From: UBA961 sp049317525
GTDB taxonomy: Bacteria; Bacteroidota; Ignavibacteria; Kapaibacteriales; UBA961
Length of the DNA stretch: 64,000 nt
Assembly (NCBI GenBank): GCA_049317525.1
Contig: JBMOIC010000017.1
Span: 1-64,000, forward strand
Reading direction: 5' to 3'
This document shows, piece after piece, positions 51,495 through 61,400 of the stretch. A program made the translations under genes and the position numbers. Under the pieces are notes generated by a model that did not search any database, was not told where the DNA came from, and saw nothing but the letters and a program-made list of their open reading frames with translations. Numbering within the stretch: position 1 is the stretch's first letter; each line of letters begins with the position of its first letter.

Positions 51495-53369
51495 ATGTAT
51501 CATTATTTATCACTCAGCAATATGTCATTGTATCATATCCTTTTTTATGCTTTTTTTATTTCATCATTACCGGTATATGCTGGTATAACTGGAGTAAAAG
51601 CAACTGTAAACATTAAAACCATTCAACAAGATATGGTGCATATTTCTATACTCACTCCATCTATAAAAAGTGATGAAATATTATATATCATGCCTGCTTC
51701 AATACCTGGTACATATGCCCGAATGAATTTTGGATATTTTGTAAAAAATTTTCAGGCTTATGATAAAAAAGGCAATGTTTTACCTGTTAGAAGAGAAAAT
51801 GACAATGAGTTTAGAATAATAGGGGCTAAATCTCTTATACGTCTTGAATATGATATTAATGATTCTTATGATGATAAAACATATAAACTAGATGTATTTA
51901 ATCCAGCTGGTACAAATTTTCAAGTAGATACCAATATCATGATGGGGCATCAAGGATTCATTGGATATTTTGAAGGCTTGCAAAAAATACCTTATGAGAT
52001 AAAAGTGATAAAACCTTCATTTTTTTGGGGGGCCACTTCATTATATAAAAAGTCTATTTCTGATACTATTGATATACTATCTGCCAAAGATTATGATGAA
52101 TTAATCGATAATCCAGCAATGTATTCAAAGCCAGATTCTGTCTCTTATATGCAAGGAAAAACCAAAATTACTGTTGCAGTGTATTCAACTGGCGGAAAAG
52201 TAACAGCTCAAATGGTTGCTAAAGCATTAAAGCCAGTTACTTCAACTGTAGAAAAGTTTTTAGGTACTATGCCAGTAGATAGATATACATTTATCTTATA
52301 TTTTGTAGGACAAGAGAGAAGTGATTTACGCAAAAGAGAAGCATATGGTGCATTAGAGCATAGTTATAGTTCTGTTTACTTTTTGCCCGAATCATCAGAC
52401 CCAAAATCTTTAGAAAACTGGGTTGCACAAACTGCTGTACATGAATTTTTACATATTCTTGTCCCTTTAAATTTACATAGCAAAGAAATCGAACATTTTG
52501 ATTTTAAAGAACCTAAGATGTCTAAACACTTATGGCTTTATGAAGGAGTAACAGAATATTTTTCTGTATTGGCCCAAGCTAAAGCCGGTGAAATATCAGA
52601 AAAAACTTTACTTAATAGATTACGCAGAAAAATTATTAGCTCTAAATATATCATGCCTAATCCAGTTTCATTAAGCGAATTAGCACTTAATGTTATGCAA
52701 AGTGAATATCAAAAATTATATCCAGTAATCTATGAAAAAGGTGCTCTTATTGGTTTAATGCTTGATATAAAGCTAAGAGAAGTACAAGGAGATTCTACCA
52801 CTTTATTAAGTCTTATACGCTCTTTGTCTACTAAATTTGGGCCTGCTAAACCTTTTGATGATAGTTTATTATTCTCTATCATAGAAAAAGAAACAAAACC
52901 AGAAATCACAGATTTCTTTAGGCGTTTTGTAGACTCTACAGAAGAGATACAATATGAACAAGAATTTGCTAAAATAGGATTTGAATATGCTGCTAAAAAG
53001 AATATAATGTCTTATACTTTTAGTGGAATCAAACCTAATGTAAAAACAACAGAAGATGATGAAAGGCCAGATACTTTACGCTTGTATGTAAAAGATACTA
53101 ATAATGTTCTGGGTGCTAAACAAGGTGATATAGTTATTTCTGTTCAAGGAAAAAATATCAATCTAGAACAAGAAGATGATGAGGCATATCAAGCTTTATT
53201 CTCTCCACAAACTGATGATGAAGTAATAATTGATGTTAATCGCAATGGACAGATTATTACATTAAAAGGAAAACCTAAATCATCTGAAAAAACCGAAGAA
53301 TTTTATCTTCGTGTTAATCCAATGGCAACCGAAGCTCAAAAAGCTTTTGGTGCTTCTATTTTTCATTGA
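51495..53369 (+). CDS. Exported M61-family (glycyl aminopeptidase-like) peptidase
   Basis: The 624-residue protein begins with a signal segment; an in-frame ATG at 51522 gives a more compact signal peptide and may be the real start. The N-terminal beta-domain is followed by the zinc-binding HEFLH and downstream Glu in LWLYEGVTEYF, the M61 pattern. A C-terminal PDZ-like region (about residues 525-595, LGAKQGDIVISVQGKNI) completes the family layout. It probably acts in the periplasm or outside the cell. It starts one base after rnr and ends 19 bases before the S9 peptidase gene. Confidence 0.9.
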   Translation: MYHYLSLSNMSLYHILFYAFFISSLPVYAGITGVKATVNIKTIQQDMVHISILTPSIKSDEILYIMPASIPGTYARMNFGYFVKNFQAYDKKGNVLPVRRENDNEFRIIGAKSLIRLEYDINDSYDDKTYKLDVFNPAGTNFQVDTNIMMGHQGFIGYFEGLQKIPYEIKVIKPSFFWGATSLYKKSISDTIDILSAKDYDELIDNPAMYSKPDSVSYMQGKTKITVAVYSTGGKVTAQMVAKALKPVTSTVEKFLGTMPVDRYTFILYFVGQERSDLRKREAYGALEHSYSSVYFLPESSDPKSLENWVAQTAVHEFLHILVPLNLHSKEIEHFDFKEPKMSKHLWLYEGVTEYFSVLAQAKAGEISEKTLLNRLRRKIISSKYIMPNPVSLSELALNVMQSEYQKLYPVIYEKGALIGLMLDIKLREVQGDSTTLLSLIRSLSTKFGPAKPFDDSLLFSIIEKETKPEITDFFRRFVDSTEEIQYEQEFAKIGFEYAAKKNIMSYTFSGIKPNVKTTEDDERPDTLRLYVKDTNNVLGAKQGDIVISVQGKNINLEQEDDEAYQALFSPQTDDEVIIDVNRNGQIITLKGKPKSSEKTEEFYLRVNPMATEAQKAFGASIFH

Positions 53370-53388
53370 TTGGAAATATTTATTCTTT

Positions 53389-55422
53389 ATGATACAGCAG
53401 CCTACTCCAAGAAAAACTGATTTTAGTACAATTGTTCACGGTTATGCCCTGGCAGATCCATATCATTGGTTAAAGCAGAAAGATACTCAAGAAGTACTAG
53501 ATTATTTGCATGCAGAAAATGCATATATGAAGCAGTATATGAGCTCTACTGAACAGTTACAAGAGCAATTGTATGCAGAAATGAGAGGTCGTATTAAAGA
53601 ACAAGATAGCACTGTACCCGAAAGATCAGGTGAATATCTGTATTATTCTCGCACCGAAGAAGGTAAACAATATCGAATTTTCTGCAGAAAAAAAGATATC
53701 AACGATTCGCTAGAAGAAGTAATATTAGATGCAAATCTTTTAGCCGAAGGACATCCCTATTTTGTTTTAGGAAATCTAAAATGGAGTCCAGATCACCGCT
53801 TTATCGCATATTCTTGCGATATGAATGGTTCTGAACATTTTTCGATTTATGTAAAAGATCTTACCAATGGTACTATTCATCCTGAAGTTCTACATGGCGC
53901 CGATACTGCTATAGAATGGTTCCAAGATTCTGATGCTTTTCTGTATTTGTCTTTAGATTCTACAAGAAGAGCATATAAAGTATTGAGACATCATTTAGGA
54001 ACAGAGCAAGAAACTGATGCATTATTGATTCATGAAACTGATGAAGCCTTTTTTCTTGGTTTAGATTCATCTAGAGATGGAGCTTATTTATTTGCAGATG
54101 CTTCAAGCAAAACCACTTCAGAAGTATGGATGATGTCTGCTACTGATACAAATACAGAATTTTTTAGCATTATGGGTAGAACCCATAATCATGAATATTC
54201 TGTTACTTCATATGGCCAAGCTTTATATATTCTAAGCAATGAAAAAGCCACTAATTTTCGCTTAATGGTGGCCAATATTCAAACTCCTTCTGTATGGACA
54301 GAGTTTATTCCGCATCGTCCTGAAACCAGATTACAATGGATATTTCCTTATGCTACATATATCATTATTGGAGAAAGAACCGCTGGCATAACAGGAATGC
54401 GTATTCAAAGTCTTTCAGATATTCAAGATTTTCATTATCCAGATTTTCCCGAACCTGTATATGAAATCTATCCGGGTAAAAATTATGAACCTGATTCAGA
54501 AACATTCCGAATTCATTATAGTTCTCCTATAACACCTCCATCTGTTTATAATTATCATATTGCCAATAAACATTTAGAATTATTAAAAAGGGATATCATT
54601 AAAGGTGATTATAATCCCGAAGAATATATTACCGAGCGTCATTATGCCGAAGTAGAACATGGAATTAAAGTGCCATTAACAATTACTCGGAAAAGGAATT
54701 GTGTATTAAATGGTCAATCACCTGCATTTATGATTGGTTATGGTTCTTATGGTTTTTCTCTGCCTCCCTCTTTTTCTTCTTCTATTATTAGCTTAATGAA
54801 CAGAGGTTTTATCTGCGTTAAAGCCCATATTAGAGGCGGAGGAGATATGGGAGAACAATGGTATTTAGATGGAAAATTGAAACATAAAAAAAATACATTT
54901 ACAGATTTTATTGCTTGTGCTGAATATCTGATCAATAATAAATTTACTTCTGCAGATAGATTAGCGGTGCAAGGTGGTAGCGCCGGAGGACTCCTTATGG
55001 GTGCAATCGCTAATATGCGTCCAGATTTATTTGCATGTATTGTTGCAAGTGTACCATTTGTAGATTTAATGAATACTATGTTAGATAGCTCATTGCCTCT
55101 TACAATTGCTGAATATGAAGAATGGGGAAATCCAAATCAACAAGAAGATTTTGAATATATGCTTAGTTATTCTCCTTATGATAATATATCTCATCAATCA
55201 TATCCTCATATACTTGCTATAGCAGGATATCATGATCAAAGAGTTTCATATTGGGAACCAGCTAAATGGATTGCAAAATTGATAGATTTTTCTACCAGTG
55301 ATTCTGCTATTTTACTGTATACTAAGTTTTCTGCAGGACATTTTGGTGCTTCAGGAAGATTCGATTATCTTAAAGAATTAGCCTTGGAATATGCTTTCAT
55401 CTTAAAACATATACCAAACTGA
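53389..55422 (+). CDS. S9A-family oligopeptidase (oligopeptidase B/prolyl oligopeptidase-like)
   Basis: The ATG at 53389 gives 677 residues opening MIQQPTPRKTDFSTIVHGYALADPYHWL, the family's usual start. The longer frame overlaps the M61 end and is rejected. A seven-bladed propeller domain is followed by the alpha/beta-hydrolase with catalytic Ser in QGGSAGGLLMGA, Asp in GYHDQRVSYWEPAKW and His in AGHFGASGRF. No signal peptide is visible, so it is probably cytoplasmic. The GGSAGG motif and C-terminal sequence favour oligopeptidase B over prolyl oligopeptidase, but this is not certain. Confidence 0.92.
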   Translation: MIQQPTPRKTDFSTIVHGYALADPYHWLKQKDTQEVLDYLHAENAYMKQYMSSTEQLQEQLYAEMRGRIKEQDSTVPERSGEYLYYSRTEEGKQYRIFCRKKDINDSLEEVILDANLLAEGHPYFVLGNLKWSPDHRFIAYSCDMNGSEHFSIYVKDLTNGTIHPEVLHGADTAIEWFQDSDAFLYLSLDSTRRAYKVLRHHLGTEQETDALLIHETDEAFFLGLDSSRDGAYLFADASSKTTSEVWMMSATDTNTEFFSIMGRTHNHEYSVTSYGQALYILSNEKATNFRLMVANIQTPSVWTEFIPHRPETRLQWIFPYATYIIIGERTAGITGMRIQSLSDIQDFHYPDFPEPVYEIYPGKNYEPDSETFRIHYSSPITPPSVYNYHIANKHLELLKRDIIKGDYNPEEYITERHYAEVEHGIKVPLTITRKRNCVLNGQSPAFMIGYGSYGFSLPPSFSSSIISLMNRGFICVKAHIRGGGDMGEQWYLDGKLKHKKNTFTDFIACAEYLINNKFTSADRLAVQGGSAGGLLMGAIANMRPDLFACIVASVPFVDLMNTMLDSSLPLTIAEYEEWGNPNQQEDFEYMLSYSPYDNISHQSYPHILAIAGYHDQRVSYWEPAKWIAKLIDFSTSDSAILLYTKFSAGHFGASGRFDYLKELALEYAFILKHIPN

Positions 55423-55442
55423 TAAAAATAGAAAGGTTAACT

Positions 55443-55913
55443 ATGAATGAACAACAAAGTCATCAGTACTCCTATAATGTCGATTTTTATTGGAAAGCAC
55501 TTGCAATGTATGGTATTGCTTTGCTGGTTTATGCTGCTTTAAAAGGTACTATCGATGAAAGTAAGTTCTCGCTTGTTATTTCAGATCCTATTGTAATTCT
55601 ATTAGGAATATTTGTTATTGGCTCTTCTATTGCCCTTTTAATCAATAGAAATGCTCATAGAACTGTTATCATTGGTGATAATTTTATTGCTTTCAGAAAT
55701 CGTTTTAGAGAACGTATCTTTACTACAGATTCTATTGTGTCTATTATTCTTGGAAAAGAAAGGCGTTTTAAAACTGGTGCTCTAAAAGTTGTAAAGATTT
55801 ATGTAAAAAATAAAAGAAGACCATTGCGTTTAAGGCCTTCTCTTTTCGAAAATGAACAACAACTCCTAGCAGATTTATACCGTCTTAATACTTTAGTACA
55901 ATCATTACAATGA
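55443..55913 (+). CDS. Membrane protein of unknown function with PH-like C-terminus
   Basis: The 156-residue protein has a polar N-terminus, two transmembrane helices (about 17-35 and 47-66) and a basic cytoplasmic domain. In that domain strands such as RTVIIGDNFIAFRNRFRERIF and a final amphipathic helix suggest a bacterial PH-like fold. That assignment is weak. It begins 20 bases after the S9 peptidase gene with an AAAGG ribosome site, and its end overlaps the next gene by four bases (ATGA). Confidence 0.65.
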   Translation: MNEQQSHQYSYNVDFYWKALAMYGIALLVYAALKGTIDESKFSLVISDPIVILLGIFVIGSSIALLINRNAHRTVIIGDNFIAFRNRFRERIFTTDSIVSIILGKERRFKTGALKVVKIYVKNKRRPLRLRPSLFENEQQLLADLYRLNTLVQSLQ

Positions 55914-56527
55914 TAAAATCTGGTTTTCTCATAGCATGTTTATTATTCATTTGTGCTGATACTTCTGCTTGTGCAAAAACAAGTTCAAATGCAGCCAAGA
56001 TTCATACATCTATTGTATCATATACCAAAAGTCTACAAAATCATATTAAAGATGCTTTTGTTTTTCTTAATATCATTGGCAATGAAGAAGAAAAAGCTTT
56101 TGTTAAAACTTCAATCACTGGCGAATTAATTTCACAGTATAATGCCTCAATTATTACCGATTCTCCCAATAGCGAAGATGCAATAGTTCTTACTGTTCAA
56201 TTATTAGAAATTGGAACTCGATATTCTGATTATGATCAATCTTCAGATTCATTAAAAAGAGAAATAGTATTTGCTTGTAATACTACGATAAGTAAAGGGA
56301 AAGATTCTAAAAAAAATATGATAGTTTTACCGCAGTTTCAAACTTCAGACATAGATATCATCTCTACATCAGAAATAGACGAAATACAATTACCGGGTTT
56401 TACATTTTGCAAAGGAACTATACCGCAATCAAAGGAAACATTTTTAAGCGATATAGTGCAACCAATAGTATATATAAGTACTGCAATATTAAGTACTTAT
56501 CTTTTGTTTAGTGTCCGCTCTAAATAA
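55910..56527 (+). CDS. Exported protein of unknown function with C-terminal membrane anchor
   Basis: The 205-residue product has an N-terminal signal (about residues 1-22) ending near a Cys-Ala site. The central domain of about 150 residues is rich in Ser, Thr and Ile, and a hydrophobic C-terminal helix (about 183-200) is followed by RSK. It may span the membrane with the domain outside the cytoplasm. I do not recognise the family. The ATGA overlap couples it to the upstream PH-like membrane protein. Confidence 0.65.
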   Translation: MIKSGFLIACLLFICADTSACAKTSSNAAKIHTSIVSYTKSLQNHIKDAFVFLNIIGNEEEKAFVKTSITGELISQYNASIITDSPNSEDAIVLTVQLLEIGTRYSDYDQSSDSLKREIVFACNTTISKGKDSKKNMIVLPQFQTSDIDIISTSEIDEIQLPGFTFCKGTIPQSKETFLSDIVQPIVYISTAILSTYLLFSVRSK

Positions 56528-56564
56528 GAATACATATAATTTTTAACTATCATCTACTTACTAT

Positions 56565-57005
56565 ATGATAAAGTATTTTATTTGCTTGATTGTAATTATG
56601 GCTTGTTCCAATCTACATGCTCAGAATATCCAAGATTTTAAAACAAAGAACTCTGCAAATCAAAAAGAAAGAACTGCTATGTTGGATTTGCTGAGAGCTA
56701 AAATGAAAAAATCCTTAAAAATCGAATGTTCTTATGTTATAGAACATTTTAAAGTATCATCAAATTATGCATGGATGGAAGGAACTGCCCAGAGAAAAGA
56801 TGGGAAACCATTAGAATTAAATCCAGATTTAGATCTTGATTGTTGTAAGGTTACGTGTTTATTTAAAAAAGTACATGGTTCTTGGCAAATTGAAGAAGAA
56901 GGGTATTTTGGCACAGATGTTTGGTATGTAGGAATTGGAGATAGATATCCAGATGCGCCTCAGGGAATTTTTCCTTCTTATGAAATATATTATAATGGGA
57001 ATTAA
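56565..57005 (+). CDS. Exported protein of unknown function
   Basis: The 146-residue product has a signal peptide (about residues 1-19, ending SNLHA). The mature part runs from a helical RTAMLDLLRAKMKKSL through strands (AWMEGTAQRKDG, KVTCLFKKVHGSWQIEEEGYFGTDVWYVG) and ends RYPDAPQGIFPSYE. A similar pattern (helix, WAxxxG, GxWxxxxxxxTDVxY, yPxaPxxif) occurs in small exported proteins of other bacteria as far as I recall, but I cannot name the family. It ends in a four-base tail-to-tail overlap with the aldehyde dehydrogenase gene. Confidence 0.65.
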   Translation: MIKYFICLIVIMACSNLHAQNIQDFKTKNSANQKERTAMLDLLRAKMKKSLKIECSYVIEHFKVSSNYAWMEGTAQRKDGKPLELNPDLDLDCCKVTCLFKKVHGSWQIEEEGYFGTDVWYVGIGDRYPDAPQGIFPSYEIYYNGN

Positions 57006-58441
57006 ATTTTTATACACACATTTTTGGGCTCTGTAAAAAATCTTAATACTTCAAAGCCGCCTTCACGGCCAACACCAGAGTGTTTAACACCTCCAAAAGG
57101 AGTTCTTAAGTCTCTTAATAACCAACAATTTACCCATACTATGCCAAAATCAAGGGCAGCAGAAACTCTATGTGCTTTACTTAGATGCTCTGTCCAAATA
57201 TTTGCAGCCAAACCATATGTTGTTCCATTTGCTAAAGAAATGGCTTCTGCTTCATCACAAAAAGATTGAAGAGTAACAACAGGACCAAATATCTCTTCTT
57301 GATTTGTTCTACAAGTATTTGACAATCCTTCAATCACAGTTGGCTCTAGGAAATAACCTTTTTCGCAAGCTCCTTTAGGATAAACAGAATTTCCCCCGCA
57401 TAACACAGTTCCACCCTCTTGAATCGCCAAATCTATATATGATTTTACTTTATTGATATGTCCTTCGGAAACTAAAGCACCAATCTTTGTATCAGCTTCA
57501 AATGGATCACCAACTTTTAATTGCTGTACTTGCTTTATAAATTCTGTTTTGAATTGTTCATATATACTATCATGAATTAAAATTCTAGATCCACATAAAC
57601 AGATTTCCCCTTGATTTGTAAATGCAGATCGTACAGTAGTAGAAATTGCCTGTTCTAGATTAGCATCTTCAAAGATGATTGTTGGATTTTTACCTCCAAG
57701 TTCTAATGATAACTTTTTAAACATTGGCGCTGCTATAGATGCAATATGCGCCCCTGTTACCGTACCACCAGTAAATGAAATAGCATGAATATCTGGATGT
57801 TTTACAATCAGCGAACCGATATTATTCCCAGTACCATGTAAAATATTTAACACACCGGCAGGCAATCCAGCTTCTATACATATTTCTGCAAATAGTGTTG
57901 CAGTATATGGTGTCAATTCGGAAGGCTTTGCAATAACGCAATTTCCTGTTGCTAAAGCAGGAGCAATTTTCCAGGTAAATAAATATAAAGGAAGATTCCA
58001 TGGAGATATACAACCCACAATGCCAATTGGAGATCTTAAAGTATAATTTATTGTCTGAGAAGTATGATGTGATTCTGAAGCAAAGTGTAAAATTTCAGTG
58101 GCAAAAAATTCGATATTCTGAATTGCTCTACTAATATCCATTGCTTTGCTTAACCATAAAGGCTTACCTTGATCTTTAGATTCTGCCGCCGCAAATTCAT
58201 CAAATCTATTTCTTATTCCATCTGCGATGTTCATCATAATGGCAGAGCGATCTTCTACAGACATATTAGCCCAAGAATATTGAGCCGATTTTGCAGCTTC
58301 TATAGCAATATCTATATCATATTGCGATGAATCAGGTAATCTAGAGTATACTGTACCTGTAGCCGGCTCTATATTATCTAACCAATTGTTTTCTATAGGG
58401 TTACATAAAGAACCATTGATATAATTTTGAAGTGTAATCAT
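57002..58441 (-). CDS. Aldehyde dehydrogenase
   Basis: This 479-residue NAD(P)-dependent enzyme oxidises an aldehyde to the acid. It has the Rossmann-side FTGGTVTGAHIA, the catalytic Glu in LELGGKNPTIIFEDA, the catalytic Cys in NQGEICLCGSRI, and the C-terminal PFGGVKHSGVGREGG. The GEICLCGSR form is typical of the 2-hydroxymuconic/aminomuconic semialdehyde dehydrogenase (ALDH8) group, so aromatic or retinal-type aldehydes are possible substrates. This is an inference from the motif. It begins seven bases after the stop of the large secreted protein gene on the same strand. Confidence 0.92.
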   Translation of the reverse strand: MITLQNYINGSLCNPIENNWLDNIEPATGTVYSRLPDSSQYDIDIAIEAAKSAQYSWANMSVEDRSAIMMNIADGIRNRFDEFAAAESKDQGKPLWLSKAMDISRAIQNIEFFATEILHFASESHHTSQTINYTLRSPIGIVGCISPWNLPLYLFTWKIAPALATGNCVIAKPSELTPYTATLFAEICIEAGLPAGVLNILHGTGNNIGSLIVKHPDIHAISFTGGTVTGAHIASIAAPMFKKLSLELGGKNPTIIFEDANLEQAISTTVRSAFTNQGEICLCGSRILIHDSIYEQFKTEFIKQVQQLKVGDPFEADTKIGALVSEGHINKVKSYIDLAIQEGGTVLCGGNSVYPKGACEKGYFLEPTVIEGLSNTCRTNQEEIFGPVVTLQSFCDEAEAISLANGTTYGLAANIWTEHLSKAHRVSAALDFGIVWVNCWLLRDLRTPFGGVKHSGVGREGGFEVLRFFTEPKNVCIKI

Positions 58442-58448
58442 AACTATG

Positions 58449-61400
58449 TTATCTACTTATAATAATTCTAGACTTGTATACAGAACCATGTTCATTGATC
58501 AATTGAATAAGATATATTCCCTGTTGTAAAGAACTTATATCTGTAGACATTGAATCAGAAGATCTTTCAAAATTAAATTCTTGTTTTAGGCTTCCATCTA
58601 CAGAAAATATTCTACATGTAAAATGCTGTCCAAAAGGTAAAGACATTGTAAAAGAATGAGAAATTGGGACAGGAAAAACAGGAAATTCATCCTGAATAAT
58701 TTCTTCTTTAATGCTATTTACAGGCGGAATACATCCTTTTAGATAAAATTCCGCTATAGTAGTCCAAGGATTGCCATTAACTTCACTTAAAGCTTTAAAT
58801 CGCATAAATCTTGCATTTATACCATTTGAATCGAGATTAATAGTTTGTGGAGCCGAAATATTTAGAAAAGAACCTGTATGAACTGGTTTGCCCCAATCTA
58901 AAGTATCCTTAGAAAGATATAATTCATAGTCTTTTACACGGCCATTTGATCCTTCGGCTCTACCCTGATAAGCAAAAGTAAATAGTCGATATTCTTGTCC
59001 TAAATCAAAGTGAATTTCATGAGGTAAAGAATCTGTTCCTGTACTCCATCTGGTATGCCATATTGTAGATGGATCATCATCAAATGACATTTTAGCGAGG
59101 CCTGGATCATATATTTCTTCGCTGTCATAATACAGTAAAGACCAATCTTTTTTGGGAATAAAAGCTGGATTATTGCATGTAGTAATAGAAGGGCAATCTA
59201 CAGCAGTTACCATATTTGGAATGAGATTTTCATATTCTGCGCCATTTTGTTGTAAAGATAAACTTATATCATAATTACCTGGTTTGCCAAAAACCACTTT
59301 AGGATTTCTGATATGAATATCGTCTATCCAAAGCGGAGCTGGACTAATATTCCAGGTTCTTTTAATATGAGATTCTATTGCAATAGAATGATCATTAAAT
59401 TGAACTGTATCGGTATAACAACCTAGTTTTTGAACGGGCACCCACGGCTGAACAATTGGAGTAAATGAAGTATCCGCCAATAATGTTTCCCAAACACCAC
59501 CATTGCCTCCAATGCGCAATTTACCATCTCTATAAAATGGCATAGCTGCATTTACAACCATACCGGCTGGATAATTATCTGAAAACAAAGTCCAATTTAA
59601 TTGCGAAGCTTTTCTATAATATACTTTAGCAGATATATTCTGACGTGCAATTGTAAACAGATAAATGAGATCTTCGCCATCAGAAGGTTGAACTACTGTA
59701 CATTTCATATATTCATTTAAGCCAGAAGTTAAATCAGTCCAAGAGTCACCACCATCTGTTGATTTAAATATCTTTCCAATATCTGCAGACCACGTACCAT
59801 TTGATAAGCATACATAGAGTACTTGATCATTAAAAGGAGATAAAGAAATATGAATTAATCCTTTCCAATTAGCATTTGCATTAGGTGATTGATACAATGA
59901 ACCTTTTGCTTGCCATGTTTTTCCTCCATCTGTACTTTTATGAAGACCTAAGCCAGCAATATCAGCATATATAATAGAAGGATTTTTTGAACTCATAGTA
60001 AAATATCTAACAGTTTTGCCAAAATCATAGAGTAAATTCCAGCTTATACCTCTATCAGTAGATTTCCAAAACCCATTACCTTCACCAACAAATAAGTGAG
60101 CACTATAAAAAGGATGATGTACTAAATTGCTTCTGCGTCCGCCATATTCTTCCATATTTGGAAATTTACTAAATGTAAAACGTCCTTCAGGCTTATCAGT
60201 TGCTGTTTTGGGTAAAATCCAGCCATCACCTAAATCATTAAATGCCACATGACGATCTTTTTCATTGAGCACCCAACCAGTTGGCGATTCGGCCCCACCC
60301 ATACGAAGAGCTTTAGGATTATAAAAATCAGCAATTGCAGTATTTCCATTATGATAACGGCCTGCAACGGTAAGATCCTCATTCCAACTTTGGTCAAATC
60401 CCCAAAAATCAGAACCAACAATACCATTATTTAATGATTTAGCATTAGCAGTATTCACAAAATTATCAGTAGATAATGTTAAACCACCATCTGTTGAAAT
60501 CCATGTATCTCCATTAGGCATAATTTTCATGTCTTGCTGATCTGGATGTACAGGAATTTTTCCTCCATATCCACCTACAATTGAAAAAGTAGATCCGCCA
60601 TTTGTCGATTTAAATAAAGAAGCAGTTCCAGTATAGATAATATTAGAATCTTTTGGTGATACTTCTAAAACCAAGTCATAATATCCTTGCCAATTATCCA
60701 TTGGGAAAGCTGTAGTTTTTCCAGTTGCAAGTTTTGTCCATGCAGAAGAAGTTTCTGTACAAAATCCTTTATATAATAAAGGTATTTCATCTGAACTTAG
60801 CATGATCACATAGAGGGCTGTAAGATTTCCAGGCGCTAATCTTATTGATAATAAGCCACCAGACTTAGAAGGAATATTCTGAGGAAAATCCATTTGAGGA
60901 TTAAATGTAATCCCACCATCATTGCTTTGAATGACAGTAAAATTTCCATTTGATTGTTCGCTTAAAGCATATATATATTGAGTATTAGCTGGTTTTATTT
61001 CAATATCATAGGTTTTTCCAGACCACACTTTTGTCCATGTAGACCCAGCATCTGTTGTTCTAAATAAACCAGAAGGAGATGCAGCATACACAGTATTAGG
61101 CTTTATTGGATCTACTTTTAATCGATCGGCGCTAAATTGAGTAGATAATTGCTTTGTCCAGTTTTTACCACCATCGATTGTTTTATGAATCTGATTTCCC
61201 GCAGAAACATAAGTAATCAATGGATTTGTGGGATGTATTGCAATTGCTAAAATTCCACCACCAAAGTAATAATCTTTGGCTTGAATTTGCCAGTTTAATC
61301 CCTTATCAGTTGTTTTATTAATATAACCAGTCTCTGTTCCACAATACAGAATATCATTATTAGACATAGATACATCAAAAGAATAGATATTTGCTTGCCA

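Noticed and set aside
53311..53388. Longer N-terminus for the S9 peptidase overlapping the M61 gene
   Set aside because: The extra 26 residues are antithetical to the usual family start, and the ATG at 53389 follows the M61 stop cleanly.
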